Positions 10,401-21,000 of a stretch of 64,000 nt of DNA are shown here, piece by piece. Numbering within the stretch: position 1 is the stretch's first letter; each line of letters begins with the position of its first letter. The notes beneath the pieces are model-generated. The model saw only the letters and a program-made list of their open reading frames with translations, ran no database searches and had not been told where the DNA came from. The DNA lies in NCBI GenBank assembly GCA_007026445.1, contig VDMD01000068.1:1-64000 (forward strand), read 5' to 3'. Position numbers and translations under genes: made by a program. The stretch comes from Schizophyllum amplum (taxonomy: Eukaryota; Basidiomycota; Agaricomycetes; Agaricales; Schizophyllaceae).

Positions 10401-13400
10401 AGATTCAGAAGACCTGCTGCAACTTGCTGGCCAGAAAGTTCGCGTTTACCATGAAGTTTGTTGACTGTCTTCACCAGCAAAAGGCGGCTCCGCTCGTCAT
10501 GGTCTATGTTGCCGTCAACGTCCATTGGTGGCTTTGTGGCAAGGGCTTTCATTGAGGCACAGATAGCAGAGAAGACAAACGCAGTGTCCATCGAGAATTT
10601 GGTGGTGTATGAACCTACGTACTGGAACATGGCCATAGCCATTGTGCCAGAGCCAATAGGCTTAATATCGGTGTTACAGCGCTGTGCCGCGGTGATGTAC
10701 GGTGAGTAGCCATTGACACGCCCATCATTGCATTGGAGAACAATCTCGTCCTCGTCTGTTATGTAGCTCTTCTCAACGAGGGGACGTGGAAGCTGGAAAC
10801 GACAATCCTTGTCTTCATCGCGTAGAGATCGTAGGTTGGAGGGTAGGTGCTTGTAGCACGTTGCGCTATGGGTGTGGATCTGAGCACAATTCTCGAGGAC
10901 GTTACGAAGATCCTGATTAAACAAGGCTTCGTAGTCTGAAAGACGTGGGTCGAGGGGTCGAGACATTATGGGCTGGCGCCGGTAGTCCATGTGAGAGGGG
11001 TCGTACGCATTTGTTTCTTGTGGAATGCTTCTCGAAATGATATCGTCGTACCATGACAGGAGCTTGGATGCAAAAAGTGGGTCATCGGCCAGCCGCTGCT
11101 TAATGTCAAGCGGAGAAGGCCCATGCTTGAGCCACAAGAGCATGTGTATGTGCAAGGTGCCACGTCCTTGAGCTTCTACCACGCCATAGTACGCGCCCAC
11201 TTTGCCAAATAGACCGACACCATCTTCTCGCGCAGTCCCCAAAAGAATTCCGAGAAGGTTCCTTACAGAGAAATGGAAGAATTGCGCTGCAGCCACAGGG
11301 TTTTGCGAAAGCAACTGAGCACGCTTTAAGTTTTCCGCTTGGGGAGTAAGGCTATCGAAAAATTTGTTAAGATCAAGATCACGTCCCGCCATTACAGCGG
11401 CAAGGGGTGAGTTGGTATCGCTGACGTTCAGGGTACAAAAGAGGTGGGGAATTCCGTCGGTGTTAACGGTTGAAAAAAGCTCGCGGCGCATGCTCTCAAC
11501 ATCGCCCATAGATCCTGGTATATGCTCAGCAACAACGTTGACGTATCGAATGAGGGATAGCGCTGCAACCTCGCCCTCTGTGTCAGCCTTAGCGAAAGGG
11601 TTCTTGCGTAGCTTTTCCTTGAAGGCATCAATAGTGCTGTCGCCAACCTTAGAGTACAGAGCGTCAACATGTGGAAACCATTTCTTTTTGACGGCAAGAT
11701 TGGTAGAGTACGATGTCTTGGAGCGCATTAAGATGCTATTCATGACGAAGATAAAGGAAAGATGGGTCTGAAAGCGGCGGTCCCCAGCGCTCTGCAGAAG
11801 ATGAGCGACATGAGTCTTTGCATCAACCTGGCGGAAGCCAATAGAATTATCAGATCGAACAGCATCGTTGCCTATCATTCCTGTGCCGTAAGGGAATAGG
11901 GTGGGCCAAAGGTGTCCGTACACCTGGGGATTGTGCCGGGTAGGCAACGGAGTTGACCCTGAAGGGTATTTTAGAAATGGTTTGCCTTGCTTGATCGCCA
12001 GGAGAGCGTCAAGCTTACGCATGCGGTACGTAGACTCAGTACGATCGGAGTCCACGATTGTAGAGGATGGCATGCCTTCTGTAGCAATATTTGGAGCGAA
12101 GGCTTCTGTATTGGCATCCTGTGTATAGGACGCCCCCTCAGATTGGGTAGAGGCTGTGCGCAAAACACATTCAAGAGGGATGGGGACATCACACTCAGGA
12201 TATTCCGAAAGGTTGTGCAAGACATCGTCGATGCTAAGGTCACGGTAGAGGGGGTTGTTGGCAATAAGCCAACGCAGGGCATCAAGAATTCGCTGACGTC
12301 TAACAAGTAAAGGAGTCTTACGCAACATCTCTAAAGTAATGTCTGCATCAGGAGAGCCTACGAAGATCACACATATCTCGTCTGCAAGCGAAGAGATAGG
12401 GGGTGGGAGGGATGAAAGCAGCGGGCTAGGATCCTGGGCGAAGATACAGGCGTTCCCTCGGGAGGCAAACTGGCCGGTAGGACCTGACTCAAGCTTGAAC
12501 ATACATCGGGTTGCCCGAGCGCGAGCGATGCATTGCTCCTCCAAGAACGTCAGACCTTTCAGTTCGTCGGGCACCAAACCGCACCACAGACCATTAGCGT
12601 AGCTTCGAACAGGAATACGTTGGAAAGCAGAAGCACTGACGTCGTGTTTGCAACCCTTACAGAGACAGAAGCATCCGTCGCGTAGCGTGTGAGGCTCAAA
12701 AACACGAATGTTAGGTTGGTTGCTGCTGACACGCAGATGAGTGACGGCACGTTCAAGACAAGAGATGTCAAGCAGGCGGGAAGGGATGAGAGTGACGTCC
12801 CTGAATATCTCGAGGAAGCCACAAAAGGAACACTCAAGCGTCTTCACGGCGATGTTGGATGTAGCGTCATAGTATTCGGCCATAATCTTCTTTTTTTCAG
12901 AGGTAGGTAGTACACGCAGCCAGTCGTCAAGATCGGGAGCATGCGGTGAGCCATCGAAATCGGTCATTGCACGGGACAGCAGAACATCAGGAGAGGCGTA
13001 CGCAATTCGAGCACGCTTATTGGAAGGTCCTGGAAGATCTGCATCGTCCGCAGAACGCTTAGCAAGGCGGTGCTGACGAGGTCGTGAAAGGCGCAGCTTC
13101 AAGATCTTGGCAGAAACCAAGAAGTCCGTTTCCGACATTACAGGATGACCGTCGGCGACCATCAAACACGCATCATCTACATGGGAGGGCCTAACAAGAC
13201 AGACTGGCGTGCACGTATGATTAAAGAGCTCCGCGCGCATGGTCTGCGCTAGCTTACGTTTATTCTTTCCATCTCTTTTCTCATACGTGTGGACGCCCTG
13301 ATGCAGGGCAGCAAGCTTGTAAAGTTCATCGCGCTGTACAGACTTATCCTGGCTCAATGCACGAATGACACGTGTTTTAAGGTTGGGGGAAAGTGAGAGG

Positions 13401-13880
13401 AATTGAGACGCAGAGTATGCAGGCTCTATCGTAGTGGACAGGGGCGGGGGCTGGCGGTATTGGGCAGGAGGTAACGGAGCATCGGGATGAAGGGCATGGC
13501 TACGGTGGTGAAGGTCATTGTCATGGTCAGGGTGAGGGTCAAGGTCATTATCATTGTCAAGGTCAAGTTCGACGTCGTACTGCACGTCCGTATGCGTAGA
13601 GACGGGACGAGAAGCCTTAGGACGATCAGACATTGGAAGGAGACGGGGAAAACAAAGGACGCACCGCGTCAGTAGGTAACCCAATGTCAGGCAGGAAGCG
13701 GTGGGCGTTTGATAGCATTGAAGCGTTTGAAGGCGCCGCAGGTGCAACGTTGTGGAACGCGGTGGACGCGGACGCGCCGGAAGACCGGGGCAATGGAGAG
13801 GATTGCGTCGGAAGGGCAATGGCAGACGGGTGCGATGTCCCAGAGGCAAATGATTCTGGAGTAAGAACAGAGAATTCCAT
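7442..13880 (-). CDS. Helitron Rep-helicase (rolling-circle transposase)
   Basis: The start is ATG 13880 (MEFSVLTPES). A 49 bp intron, 13664-13616 with a GTGCGT donor, joins exon 1 (72 codons) in phase 0 to a 6.17 kb exon, giving about 2129 residues. A DUF6570-like part (WCGLVPDELKGLTFLEEQC) precedes the HUH Rep domain, whose two-histidine motif GTLHIHMLLW lies near residue 894. It is followed by a tyrosine motif, YVGSYTTKF. The PIF1-like helicase follows from about residue 1600: Walker A GPGGTGKS, Walker B VVDEIYFM, FCGDPAQLPP, and the C-terminal FTSHNSQGRSL and VMLSRVRSLKG motifs. The protein nicks DNA, joins strands and drives rolling-circle transposition in the nucleus. The frame is uninterrupted and the length is normal for fungal Helitrons, so it may be functional. 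Confidence 0.92.
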
Positions 13881-13987
13881 CTTAGTCGAACGCAAAGCAC
13901 GATGGAGGACGAGAGAGGAGGGCGGCAGAGACGTCAGTGCTGCGCAGACGTGTGCAAAGAAGACGAGATGACGTGGCAGCGTCGCCC

Positions 13988-14084
13988 AAAAAGGAAATGG
14001 ACCAAGTTCACCTTCACTCCAGAGCTTTCCCTACTCTTGTGGCTGTGCAACACGTGAAAGCTCAAAAAGGAAATGGACCAAGTT
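13988..14084. repeat. Pair of 21 bp direct repeats upstream of the Helitron gene
   Basis: AAAAAGGAAATGGACCAAGT(T) occurs at 13988-14008 and again at 14064-14084, 76 bp apart. It lies in the presumed 5' terminal region of the Helitron. The repeats could be iteron-like binding sites or a promoter duplication; nothing in the sequence decides this. Confidence 0.5.
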
Positions 14085-14116
14085 GCACATCTCAGTGAAT
14101 AGCCAAACCAAAGGTT

Positions 14117-14937
14117 CGGCAATAATATCCACAAAATACCATTTGTTGACCATTAACAATGGAGAGTATTGTATATAATCCAACGAGCCTGAGGTCTCAA
14201 ATATCCCGGGGTCGTAATTCAATGTTGCCAGTAATTACTGACTCAGTACAGCTGGGCAATATTAGAATACGACCCCCTGCCAGTACTGGCCGTATCTAGA
14301 TACGGCCCCAGCCAATGGTGATGAAGGTAACTTTATAGCAGAATTCGCTTAAATCCTGATAGATACTCGTCCTTGCCATCGACGATGCTGGCGGACACCC
14401 TGGTCCGTACTTACATCGTGATGTAAATCCGAGTCGTGACGAGCAACTCATCGGTCCTGAACTTCAGATCGCGCATATCCGGGTTCCCGACCGCGTACTA
14501 CTCGGAGAGGCACCTCAATAAGTGGAAGCTGGAGGCGTGTAATTGATGCCAATCGCTTTCTGCCCCGCACGCATGACAAGAGTGAGTACAGATTTCATGA
14601 GCGGCAGGGAAAGTCATGGTGCGCACGACGGGAGACGTAGCCTACATGACGTGAGAGCAAATGAAGACGACAGTCGAAGGTATGAATAACGACGCGACCT
14701 CTGGCGACTGCGTGTATCGGAGAAGACTGGAGCACCATTGGCCGTGGCCGTATTGTAATATCCCCTATAGCCAAAGGGGGTCGTATTCTAATATTCCCCA
14801 GTAGTGTAGCATTGTACTCACTGGGCGATATCTCGATATGTCCCCCTGGTATTTAGTGACCCAGGCCGTTGGGTTTTATTCGGGTATTCCTCATCATTGT
14901 TGGTCAATAAACTGTATTTTGCGTATATAATACATAC
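14117..14937. mobile_element. MITE-like element with long imperfect terminal inverted repeats
   Basis: The left arm (about 14117-14300) and the right arm read on the minus strand (about 14937-14745) match in the same order. ATAATATCCACAAAATAC pairs with ATTATATACGCAAAATAC. Next come two TTGACC segments. Then a 27 bp block at 14252-14278 matches 14775-14801 at 26 of 27 bases; its core is AATATTAGAATACGACCCCC. No coding sequence lies between the arms. The outer limits and target duplication are unclear. The AATACGACCCCCTG core also occurs near 46930. Confidence 0.55.
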
Positions 14938-15059
14938 AAATGTGGCGTACGTCGTACAAATGGTCCGCGGACCGCGGTTCCGCCTCCCGCCTCCCGCTCA
15001 CCGCCCGCGCTGTCGCCGCCGTCGTTTCAGGTGCCCGGTATGGCCGCGTCGCTGCCGCC
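14931..15059 (+). repeat. Dispersed repeat, copy 2, left piece
   Basis: It is homologous to the minus strand of roughly 585-715. It ends in CCGCC (15055-15059), the 5 bp duplicated at the Ty3 insertion, and continues at 37225 beyond the 22 kb element. Confidence 0.7.
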
Positions 15060-15740
15060 TGTGGTACGGATGGACTATGGACATGCTCGACGGCCTACGG
15101 GCCGTACTTACTTATTGTATTCTTGTGACACGCGCACGCGAGCGTGACTCTTGGTTAAGCGGCGGTAGATCTGCCGTAATATCATCTTGCTTTTACCCAT
15201 CGTCTCGTCTGCTTCGTGCCTCGTGTCTCGTCTCGTCGCCCTCCGCGGTACGTCCCGTACCAGCGGCGGGCTCCTATCACTGACAGCCCGCGGCGGATGC
15301 TTCACATCCAGCACGCGGGCTCATATCACTGACAGCCCTTGGCGGATGCTCAGCCATCCAGCTCTAGGGCTCACTTAGGTACGCGCGCCGTCTACGGCTA
15401 CCGCGAGTGCCTTCAGCGGCACCTGCGCCTTCAGCGGCGTTCAGCGCCTCCGCGGCGTATCCCGTCCTCACGACGTCCTGCGCCTCTGCGGCGTCACGAT
15501 CGTTTGGGCGCTCGGCCCCTGGGAGCTCCCGCCCCAAGGACCTCGCCTTCAGCGGCGATCCCCTATGCTCTCCCCGCTCTCTCCCTTTCACCTCATTCAC
15601 ATTCCTTACGCGCTCAGGCAGCACTCTATTCCTATTCTACTCCTTCCACGTCGCCTCCCGTACTACCCCTCGGCGACGCCTACAGTCCTACCCATCTCGC
15701 CGGAGCTCTCTCCGAACGCTCGATGTACGACCGCATCACA
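15060..15740 (+). repeat. 5' LTR of the 22 kb Ty3 element
   Basis: This 681 bp direct repeat of 36543-37224 has TG...CA ends. It contains a short internal duplication: CTATCACTGACAGCCC at about 15274 recurs at about 15324 as ATATCACTGACAGCCC. It also has repeated TTCAGCGGC units near 15412-15440. The sequence just after it (ATGGTGGCATGACC from 15741) should be the primer-binding site, but I could not assign a tRNA. Confidence 0.9.
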
Positions 15741-15748
15741 ATGGTGGC

Positions 15749-15928
15749 ATGACCGTGGAGCTTCGACGAGATGGCTACCCTTTCGACGACAGCTCCCGTC
15801 GCTATCTGCTTAGCGACATCACGGAAATTCTTCAGACAAGACGGGACCAAATTCGAGCTTCCGAATCTGCCCGGTTACGAGGCACAGGGAGACCGCTACT
15901 CCCGCCGTCCTTAAAGGAGCCGGGCTAG
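15749..15928 (+). CDS. Short leader ORF upstream of gag
   Basis: The frame has 59 codons and starts MTVELRRDGYPFDD, 9 bp after the 5' LTR. The peptide is mixed and protein-like (RRYLLSDITEILQTRRD) rather than biased. It stops 37 bp before the gag ATG. It may be a real leader peptide, an upstream regulatory ORF, or the original Gag N-terminus now cut off by a stop. I recognise no family. Confidence 0.4.
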   Translation: MTVELRRDGYPFDDSSRRYLLSDITEILQTRRDQIRASESARLRGTGRPLLPPSLKEPG

Positions 15929-15964
15929 CTCTCGTCAGTCCTGTCTCCACCCTCGCCTACATCG

Positions 15965-18016
15965 TTGCTCGACATGTCGCAAACTTCGAACCGCTCCAAA
16001 CGCTACCAAAAGCGACAAGCCGTAAATCCCCCTCCGGATCCTGTACACCCTCGAACTCCCCCCGATCGTGCCGCTGAGGCAGCGGAGGAATCTCCGTCTT
16101 CTAATCGCACCGTGTCGAATGCCCCCGCGGGACGGGACCATCCTGCGGAGGCGCCGCGTGGGGCGTCGGAGGATGCGACCCCTCCAACAGCCGGAGCGCT
16201 TCCCGTAGCGTCTGGCTCGTTGGAGACCCCCGCAGCGTACGCCATCGCCGTCCCCTCCCCGTTCCTCCCGAGGACGGCCGCGTCAATTCTGGCGCCGACG
16301 GAAGACGAAGGGCCTCAAGTGGCCTCGCCGACGCCGCAAGCCCCTCCCGGACTCTCTAACATCTCGCTGTCCTCAAGCGCGCGTGACGTTCAGAGCATTT
16401 CGGCGGCGCTCCACTCCCACTCGTCGGCAGAACGGGAGGAGGAGTCGCGCTCCCCCTTGCCAGTCTACTGGGGTACGAACTTCGGCTGCTACGACGAGAA
16501 CTTGGAGGAATCGGTGGAGCGCCTATGCGGCGGGTTATGGAACGAAGGAGAGGAGGAGGACCCGCTCGCCCCCTATGGCGCCATCGACGGTGTACTTCCT
16601 GGCAAAAGTACCTACAAAACGCACGTCATCCGCTGCGCCGTCATGCGCTACGAGTCTCATCACCGCGACCACATCTGGGACTGCTTCTCGGAGGGAGTCG
16701 AAACCTTGAAGGTCGTCCCCCTCAACCCTACGGTTCTGTGGGCTTTCGTCAGCCCGGACGACATGTCCAAGCAGCTCCACTGTGTCAATCCCTTGTACCT
16801 CCAGACGATCTCGCACCTGGCAGTCGCCGGGAACCAGATCATCTCCGCCATCGGGAACTTCTTCGAGACGCCTAACCGACAAATCTTCTTGGTCGATCCC
16901 GGCTACAAACTCCTCGAGATCGTTGGAGGGCACGAGGACGCGCAGGAAGTTATACTAGCGCTCGTATCTCTCCTACGGCGGCTGCAAGTGGCGGACCGTT
17001 ACATCGAGTCGCGCCTTCAAGCCCTGACTCGGATCTTGGCGAACGAAATCGAGTTCGGCGACCTTGCTTCCCAGAAGTCCACGCTCTCCTCGATTCGTTC
17101 CCGTTTCGGGACGTCCTCACCCCGCATGGAGCTGGCAAAGCTCGCTATGCGTCCTGACTACCGAGAAAAGTTCGACGTGATCGACGCCGTCAAGGCGAAG
17201 GAATTGGAGGAATACTATCGCCAGGACGGACGGGTACCTTACACGGCCGTCTACCGAGCAGACCGCCCCAGCTCTCGCGCTTCCGCTGTCTCCGAGCGAG
17301 CCTCTACGAGGGGGCCTTGGTCCTTAGGCCCCTCCCAGGATGCCGTGGCTCCGGCGCCTTATGTGGCGCGACCCCGGCCGAACGACGAACTACTCGTGGC
17401 TCCCTCTATATCTATCATGCAACCGCGGCAGGCGCCTCGATCGTCGAGTGACACTCTATCTACGCTGGGGCAGCGACGACACCATGTACGTTCCATCATG
17501 GGATATTCCGTTCCTACCGAGGAGACGGAATTGAAGGATGGGGGGCCATTGTTGCAGCGGTCGAACGTAGCAGCGCCTGCAGCGGCGAGTGCTACCGCTC
17601 CTCTGGCCTTGAGGCGCGCCCGTTTCACCAACCTGGAACGGGAAGTCCCTCCGCACTGGAATCTGGGAGGACGAGGCGGCGACCCCGCATCCGCCGAAGC
17701 CCCTATCGAGGAGGGCTTGAGCGCTACGCAGTGGGGAGGTAGCCATACCATCACCGTCCCGCGTCCGGTCAGTACGGCGGCCAACCCGCGCCCGACCAAT
17801 CTAAGGGGCCGTCGGGACCGGGAAGGCTACCACCGGGCGGTTCGGGGCGACCGAACGGTGGTCCCGGGTTCCCTGGATTTGGAGGACCTGGTGGTTTCGG
17901 GGGAGGCCCCCCGGGTGGAGGCGGCCCCCCAGGCGCTGGCCCTCCCGGAGGCGGAGGCCCTCCCGGAGGAGGAGGCCCCCCTGGAGGCGGCGGTGCGCCT
18001 ACCCCTCATTTCATAG
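15965..18016 (+). CDS. Gag-like ORF1 of the 22 kb Ty3 element
   Basis: The 683-residue ORF has a Pro/Ala/Ser-rich N-terminal third and then an ordered region from about residue 170 (TNFGCYDENLEESVERLCGG) to 430, with long helices around SLLRRLQVADRYIESRL. It is presumably a structural or RNA-binding protein of the virus-like particle. Its last part overlaps the pol frame (-1 relative to it), where the pol frame reads Gly-Pro-rich repeats and the gag frame reads ELV/APLEAA-like sequence. That suggests the true product shifts frame before 18016. No zinc knuckle is present here; that lies in ORF2. Confidence 0.6.
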   Translation: MLDMSQTSNRSKRYQKRQAVNPPPDPVHPRTPPDRAAEAAEESPSSNRTVSNAPAGRDHPAEAPRGASEDATPPTAGALPVASGSLETPAAYAIAVPSPFLPRTAASILAPTEDEGPQVASPTPQAPPGLSNISLSSSARDVQSISAALHSHSSAEREEESRSPLPVYWGTNFGCYDENLEESVERLCGGLWNEGEEEDPLAPYGAIDGVLPGKSTYKTHVIRCAVMRYESHHRDHIWDCFSEGVETLKVVPLNPTVLWAFVSPDDMSKQLHCVNPLYLQTISHLAVAGNQIISAIGNFFETPNRQIFLVDPGYKLLEIVGGHEDAQEVILALVSLLRRLQVADRYIESRLQALTRILANEIEFGDLASQKSTLSSIRSRFGTSSPRMELAKLAMRPDYREKFDVIDAVKAKELEEYYRQDGRVPYTAVYRADRPSSRASAVSERASTRGPWSLGPSQDAVAPAPYVARPRPNDELLVAPSISIMQPRQAPRSSSDTLSTLGQRRHHVRSIMGYSVPTEETELKDGGPLLQRSNVAAPAAASATAPLALRRARFTNLEREVPPHWNLGGRGGDPASAEAPIEEGLSATQWGGSHTITVPRPVSTAANPRPTNLRGRRDREGYHRAVRGDRTVVPGSLDLEDLVVSGEAPRVEAAPQALALPEAEALPEEEAPLEAAVRLPLIS

Positions 18017-21000
18017 GATGGCCCGGCAACCCCGCTCCGAACGGAGGCCCTCCTGGCGGCCCTCCTGGCGGTCCCCCAGACGGCAACGGGCCGACTGCGG
18101 ATGATCCCGACGCTCAGCTACCGCCTCCAGCGCCTTCAGTGGCGAAGGAAGAGCAGTGGCAGATGAATCGGAAGATTCCGTTGAGCGATATCCCATCTTG
18201 GAACGGATTGGGATCCACCCTCATCGACTACCTCATCGAGCTTCAGGAGTTAGCACGCCTCGGCCCTCTCGTGCAGGCCGGCGTCGCTCAGTACGCTCCG
18301 CGTCGATGGTCGGGACCGGGCAATTCCTGGTGGAGGACCTTACCCTTCGGCGCTCGCGTACAGATCACCAGCTCCTGGGACTCGCTCATGCTTGCGATCC
18401 GAGACCACTTTATGGACGATCGATGGATCCGCGACCGTACGACCGAGTTCAACGAGATGGAGTTCCGCAAGGGCAATCGTACGGAGACGCCCCTGGAGTA
18501 CCTACAGCGTCGTATTCGCATGGCGTACTTCCTGCACTACAACCTCGGCGACACGCACAACTTCGTGTACGAGGTACTGCGGAACATACCTTCCGAGTGG
18601 AGAGCGACTCTTAACGAGCAGCTCCAAGGCAACGTCTACGAGCTCGAGAACGCCGCACACTTCTTCGAGACTTCGTTGCTCAGCATGTGGGACTTACATC
18701 AACGTTCCCGAGCCACGGCTCCCACTACTAGCGCTCCCACCCCAGGCCGCTTCTACTTTAAGAAAGGAGCCCGGCCGGTGGAAGTGGAGGTCATACCGGA
18801 CGACGAGGGCAATCAACTCGACTCGATCCCCTTCGAGGAAGGCATCCTGCTGGAGGAAAGGACCCCGGTAAAGGAGGCAGCCGCAGCCGATGCACGGCGT
18901 GCCCAGAAGCCGAGCCAAGGGAAGACGGATTGGCCCAAGGGTCGTACGATAAACGGACACGCCTTCCCTCGCCGCGACGACGTCAAGAGTAACATCGCGC
19001 CGCTCAAGGGCGACTGCTTCATCTGCACCAGCCCGAATCATTACGCTCGTGATTGCCCTCACTACGGCCGTTGGGACGCCATGCGCCGCGCGAATCTCGT
19101 GGAGTTTGACGAAGAACTTTTAGATATGTCGGATCGTGAATATGTCGCTATGCTTGTGTCGACGCAATCTACTTCTTCTTCCGCTTATGATGGAGTGAAC
19201 TCTGCATTCAGAACCTTGAACGAGGCCGTACGTACGGGAGCCTGGGCAATGAGCGTGAATATCACCGCCCCCGCCTCTAACCGTAACGAGAGGCGTTCCC
19301 GTGCTGAAGATCACGCTAAGGCCCTTCGGCATAAAGGCAAACAACGGGCCAGCCCATCACCCATACCTCGGCGAGAACGGCGAGCCTCCCCCAAACCCGG
19401 ATCGGCAGCTGCCTTCGCGGCGAACAGACATGGGGCGATAGAAGTACCGACTTTCAGCGCCTCCGCGGCGGATAGTCCCATCTTCTATGCGCCTAAGGTC
19501 GCTTCCCATCCCGCAGGATATGGTGCGCTCGATGCTCGTTCTCTGCAGTGCTCAGTATCCATCGGCTCTCCCGACGCGGAACCCATAAGCGGCCGATTGG
19601 ATTCCGGTGCCGACTTAACCCTGATTTCCGAAGAATACTTCAACTCCGTACCGGATCTGCCTCCGCCACGAGAAGGAATGAGGATGAAGCTCTACCATCT
19701 GACGGGTGAAGCTTCTCTGCTCGGGTACACGACCTTCTCGATGTTCACTACTACCGACACTGGCGAAAGGATATGTTTCGAGGTCGAAGCCTACGTCGTA
19801 CGCGGCATGAAAGTGCCTTTACTTCTAGGCGAGGATTTCCACACGGCCTATGAGCTCAGCGTTCAGCGCTACGCCAACGGCACCTCTTCGGTGCGAGTAG
19901 GCCGTTCCGGTCGCGTCATACCCGCTTCGTCGTCTCGACGAGTCAGCGCCGGCTTCATGGTCCTGAAGAGAGACAACAGTCAGTCATTCGTGCGCGCTCG
20001 TGGCCGGAAACGGGCCAAGGCTAAGGCACGGCGTTCGAAAGCCGATCCCGTACCAGTCTACGCTGCCGATGATTATATTATCGTGCAAGGTAGCGTTCAC
20101 AACATACGCATCGACGCGCCTATGGAAGATAGGGATGACTGGCTGATTGACCGTTTGGCGATCGGTACGGAAGACGGCTCCGTCATGGCCGCCCCCCTCA
20201 CTTGGGTGAACTCCTCCTCTCCTTATGTCCCGATGGCAAACCCCGGCTCTCGCCCTCACTTTATTCGTAAAGGTGACATCGTCGGTTACTTGTGCAGCCC
20301 CGACGACTGGATTGACAAGCCGGTCAATGACGAAGAGCGCCAACGATATGCGGCGTCTTTGGAGGTCATCGAGACGGTGATCCAGGGTTCCTTGCGGCAG
20401 CAGGATCTTCATGCGCCGCCTGCACCAGCCGCGTCTGCAGGCGCCGGTCCCTGTCCCCCAGGAGACAAAGCGGGCGACGCTGATGAGGAGTTGTGGGGAC
20501 CCAAGACGACGGCTTTACCAGATGAGCCTCTGCCGGACTTGCCCGTCGACGAACTCGTCAACCTGGGTCCTGATATACCCGACGAATACAAGGGTCCGTT
20601 GGCGGAGGTCCTACGACGCAACACTCGTGCTTTCGGCGTTGGGGGGCGACTAGGCGAAGTACCCACCAAGGTCCGCATACCGCTCAAGGAAGGTTCCCAG
20701 CCGGTATCCCTCCCAGGCTACGGCGCGTCGCCCTTGAAACGAGAAGTCATCGAAAAGCAGGTCAATGAGTGGCTTGAGAAGGAAGTCATCGAAGCTTCTC
20801 AGAGCCCGTGGGGCTTCCCAGTGGTCGTGGTATTCCGCAATGGCAAGGCGCGGTGCGCCATCGACTACCGTCGGCTCAACGCAATGACCATACCGGACGA
20901 GTTCCCGATTCCTCGGCAGTCGGAAATCATACAGACCTTGTCGGGTGCCCAGGTCATCAGCTCCTTCGACGCTCTCGCTGGTTTCACGCAGTTGAGCATG

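Larger units (their letters stand above)
7442..14110 (-). mobile_element. Helitron, ends not located
   Basis: The Rep-helicase gene marks an autonomous-type Helitron on the minus strand. Helitrons start with TC, end with CTRR after a short hairpin and insert between A and T without duplication. I could not fix either end by eye. The 5' end should lie between about 13880 and the MITE-like element at 14117. The 3' end lies left of 7442 and could fall before or after the 426-residue gene or even the TET/JBP gene. The stated limits cover only the part I can support. Confidence 0.6.
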
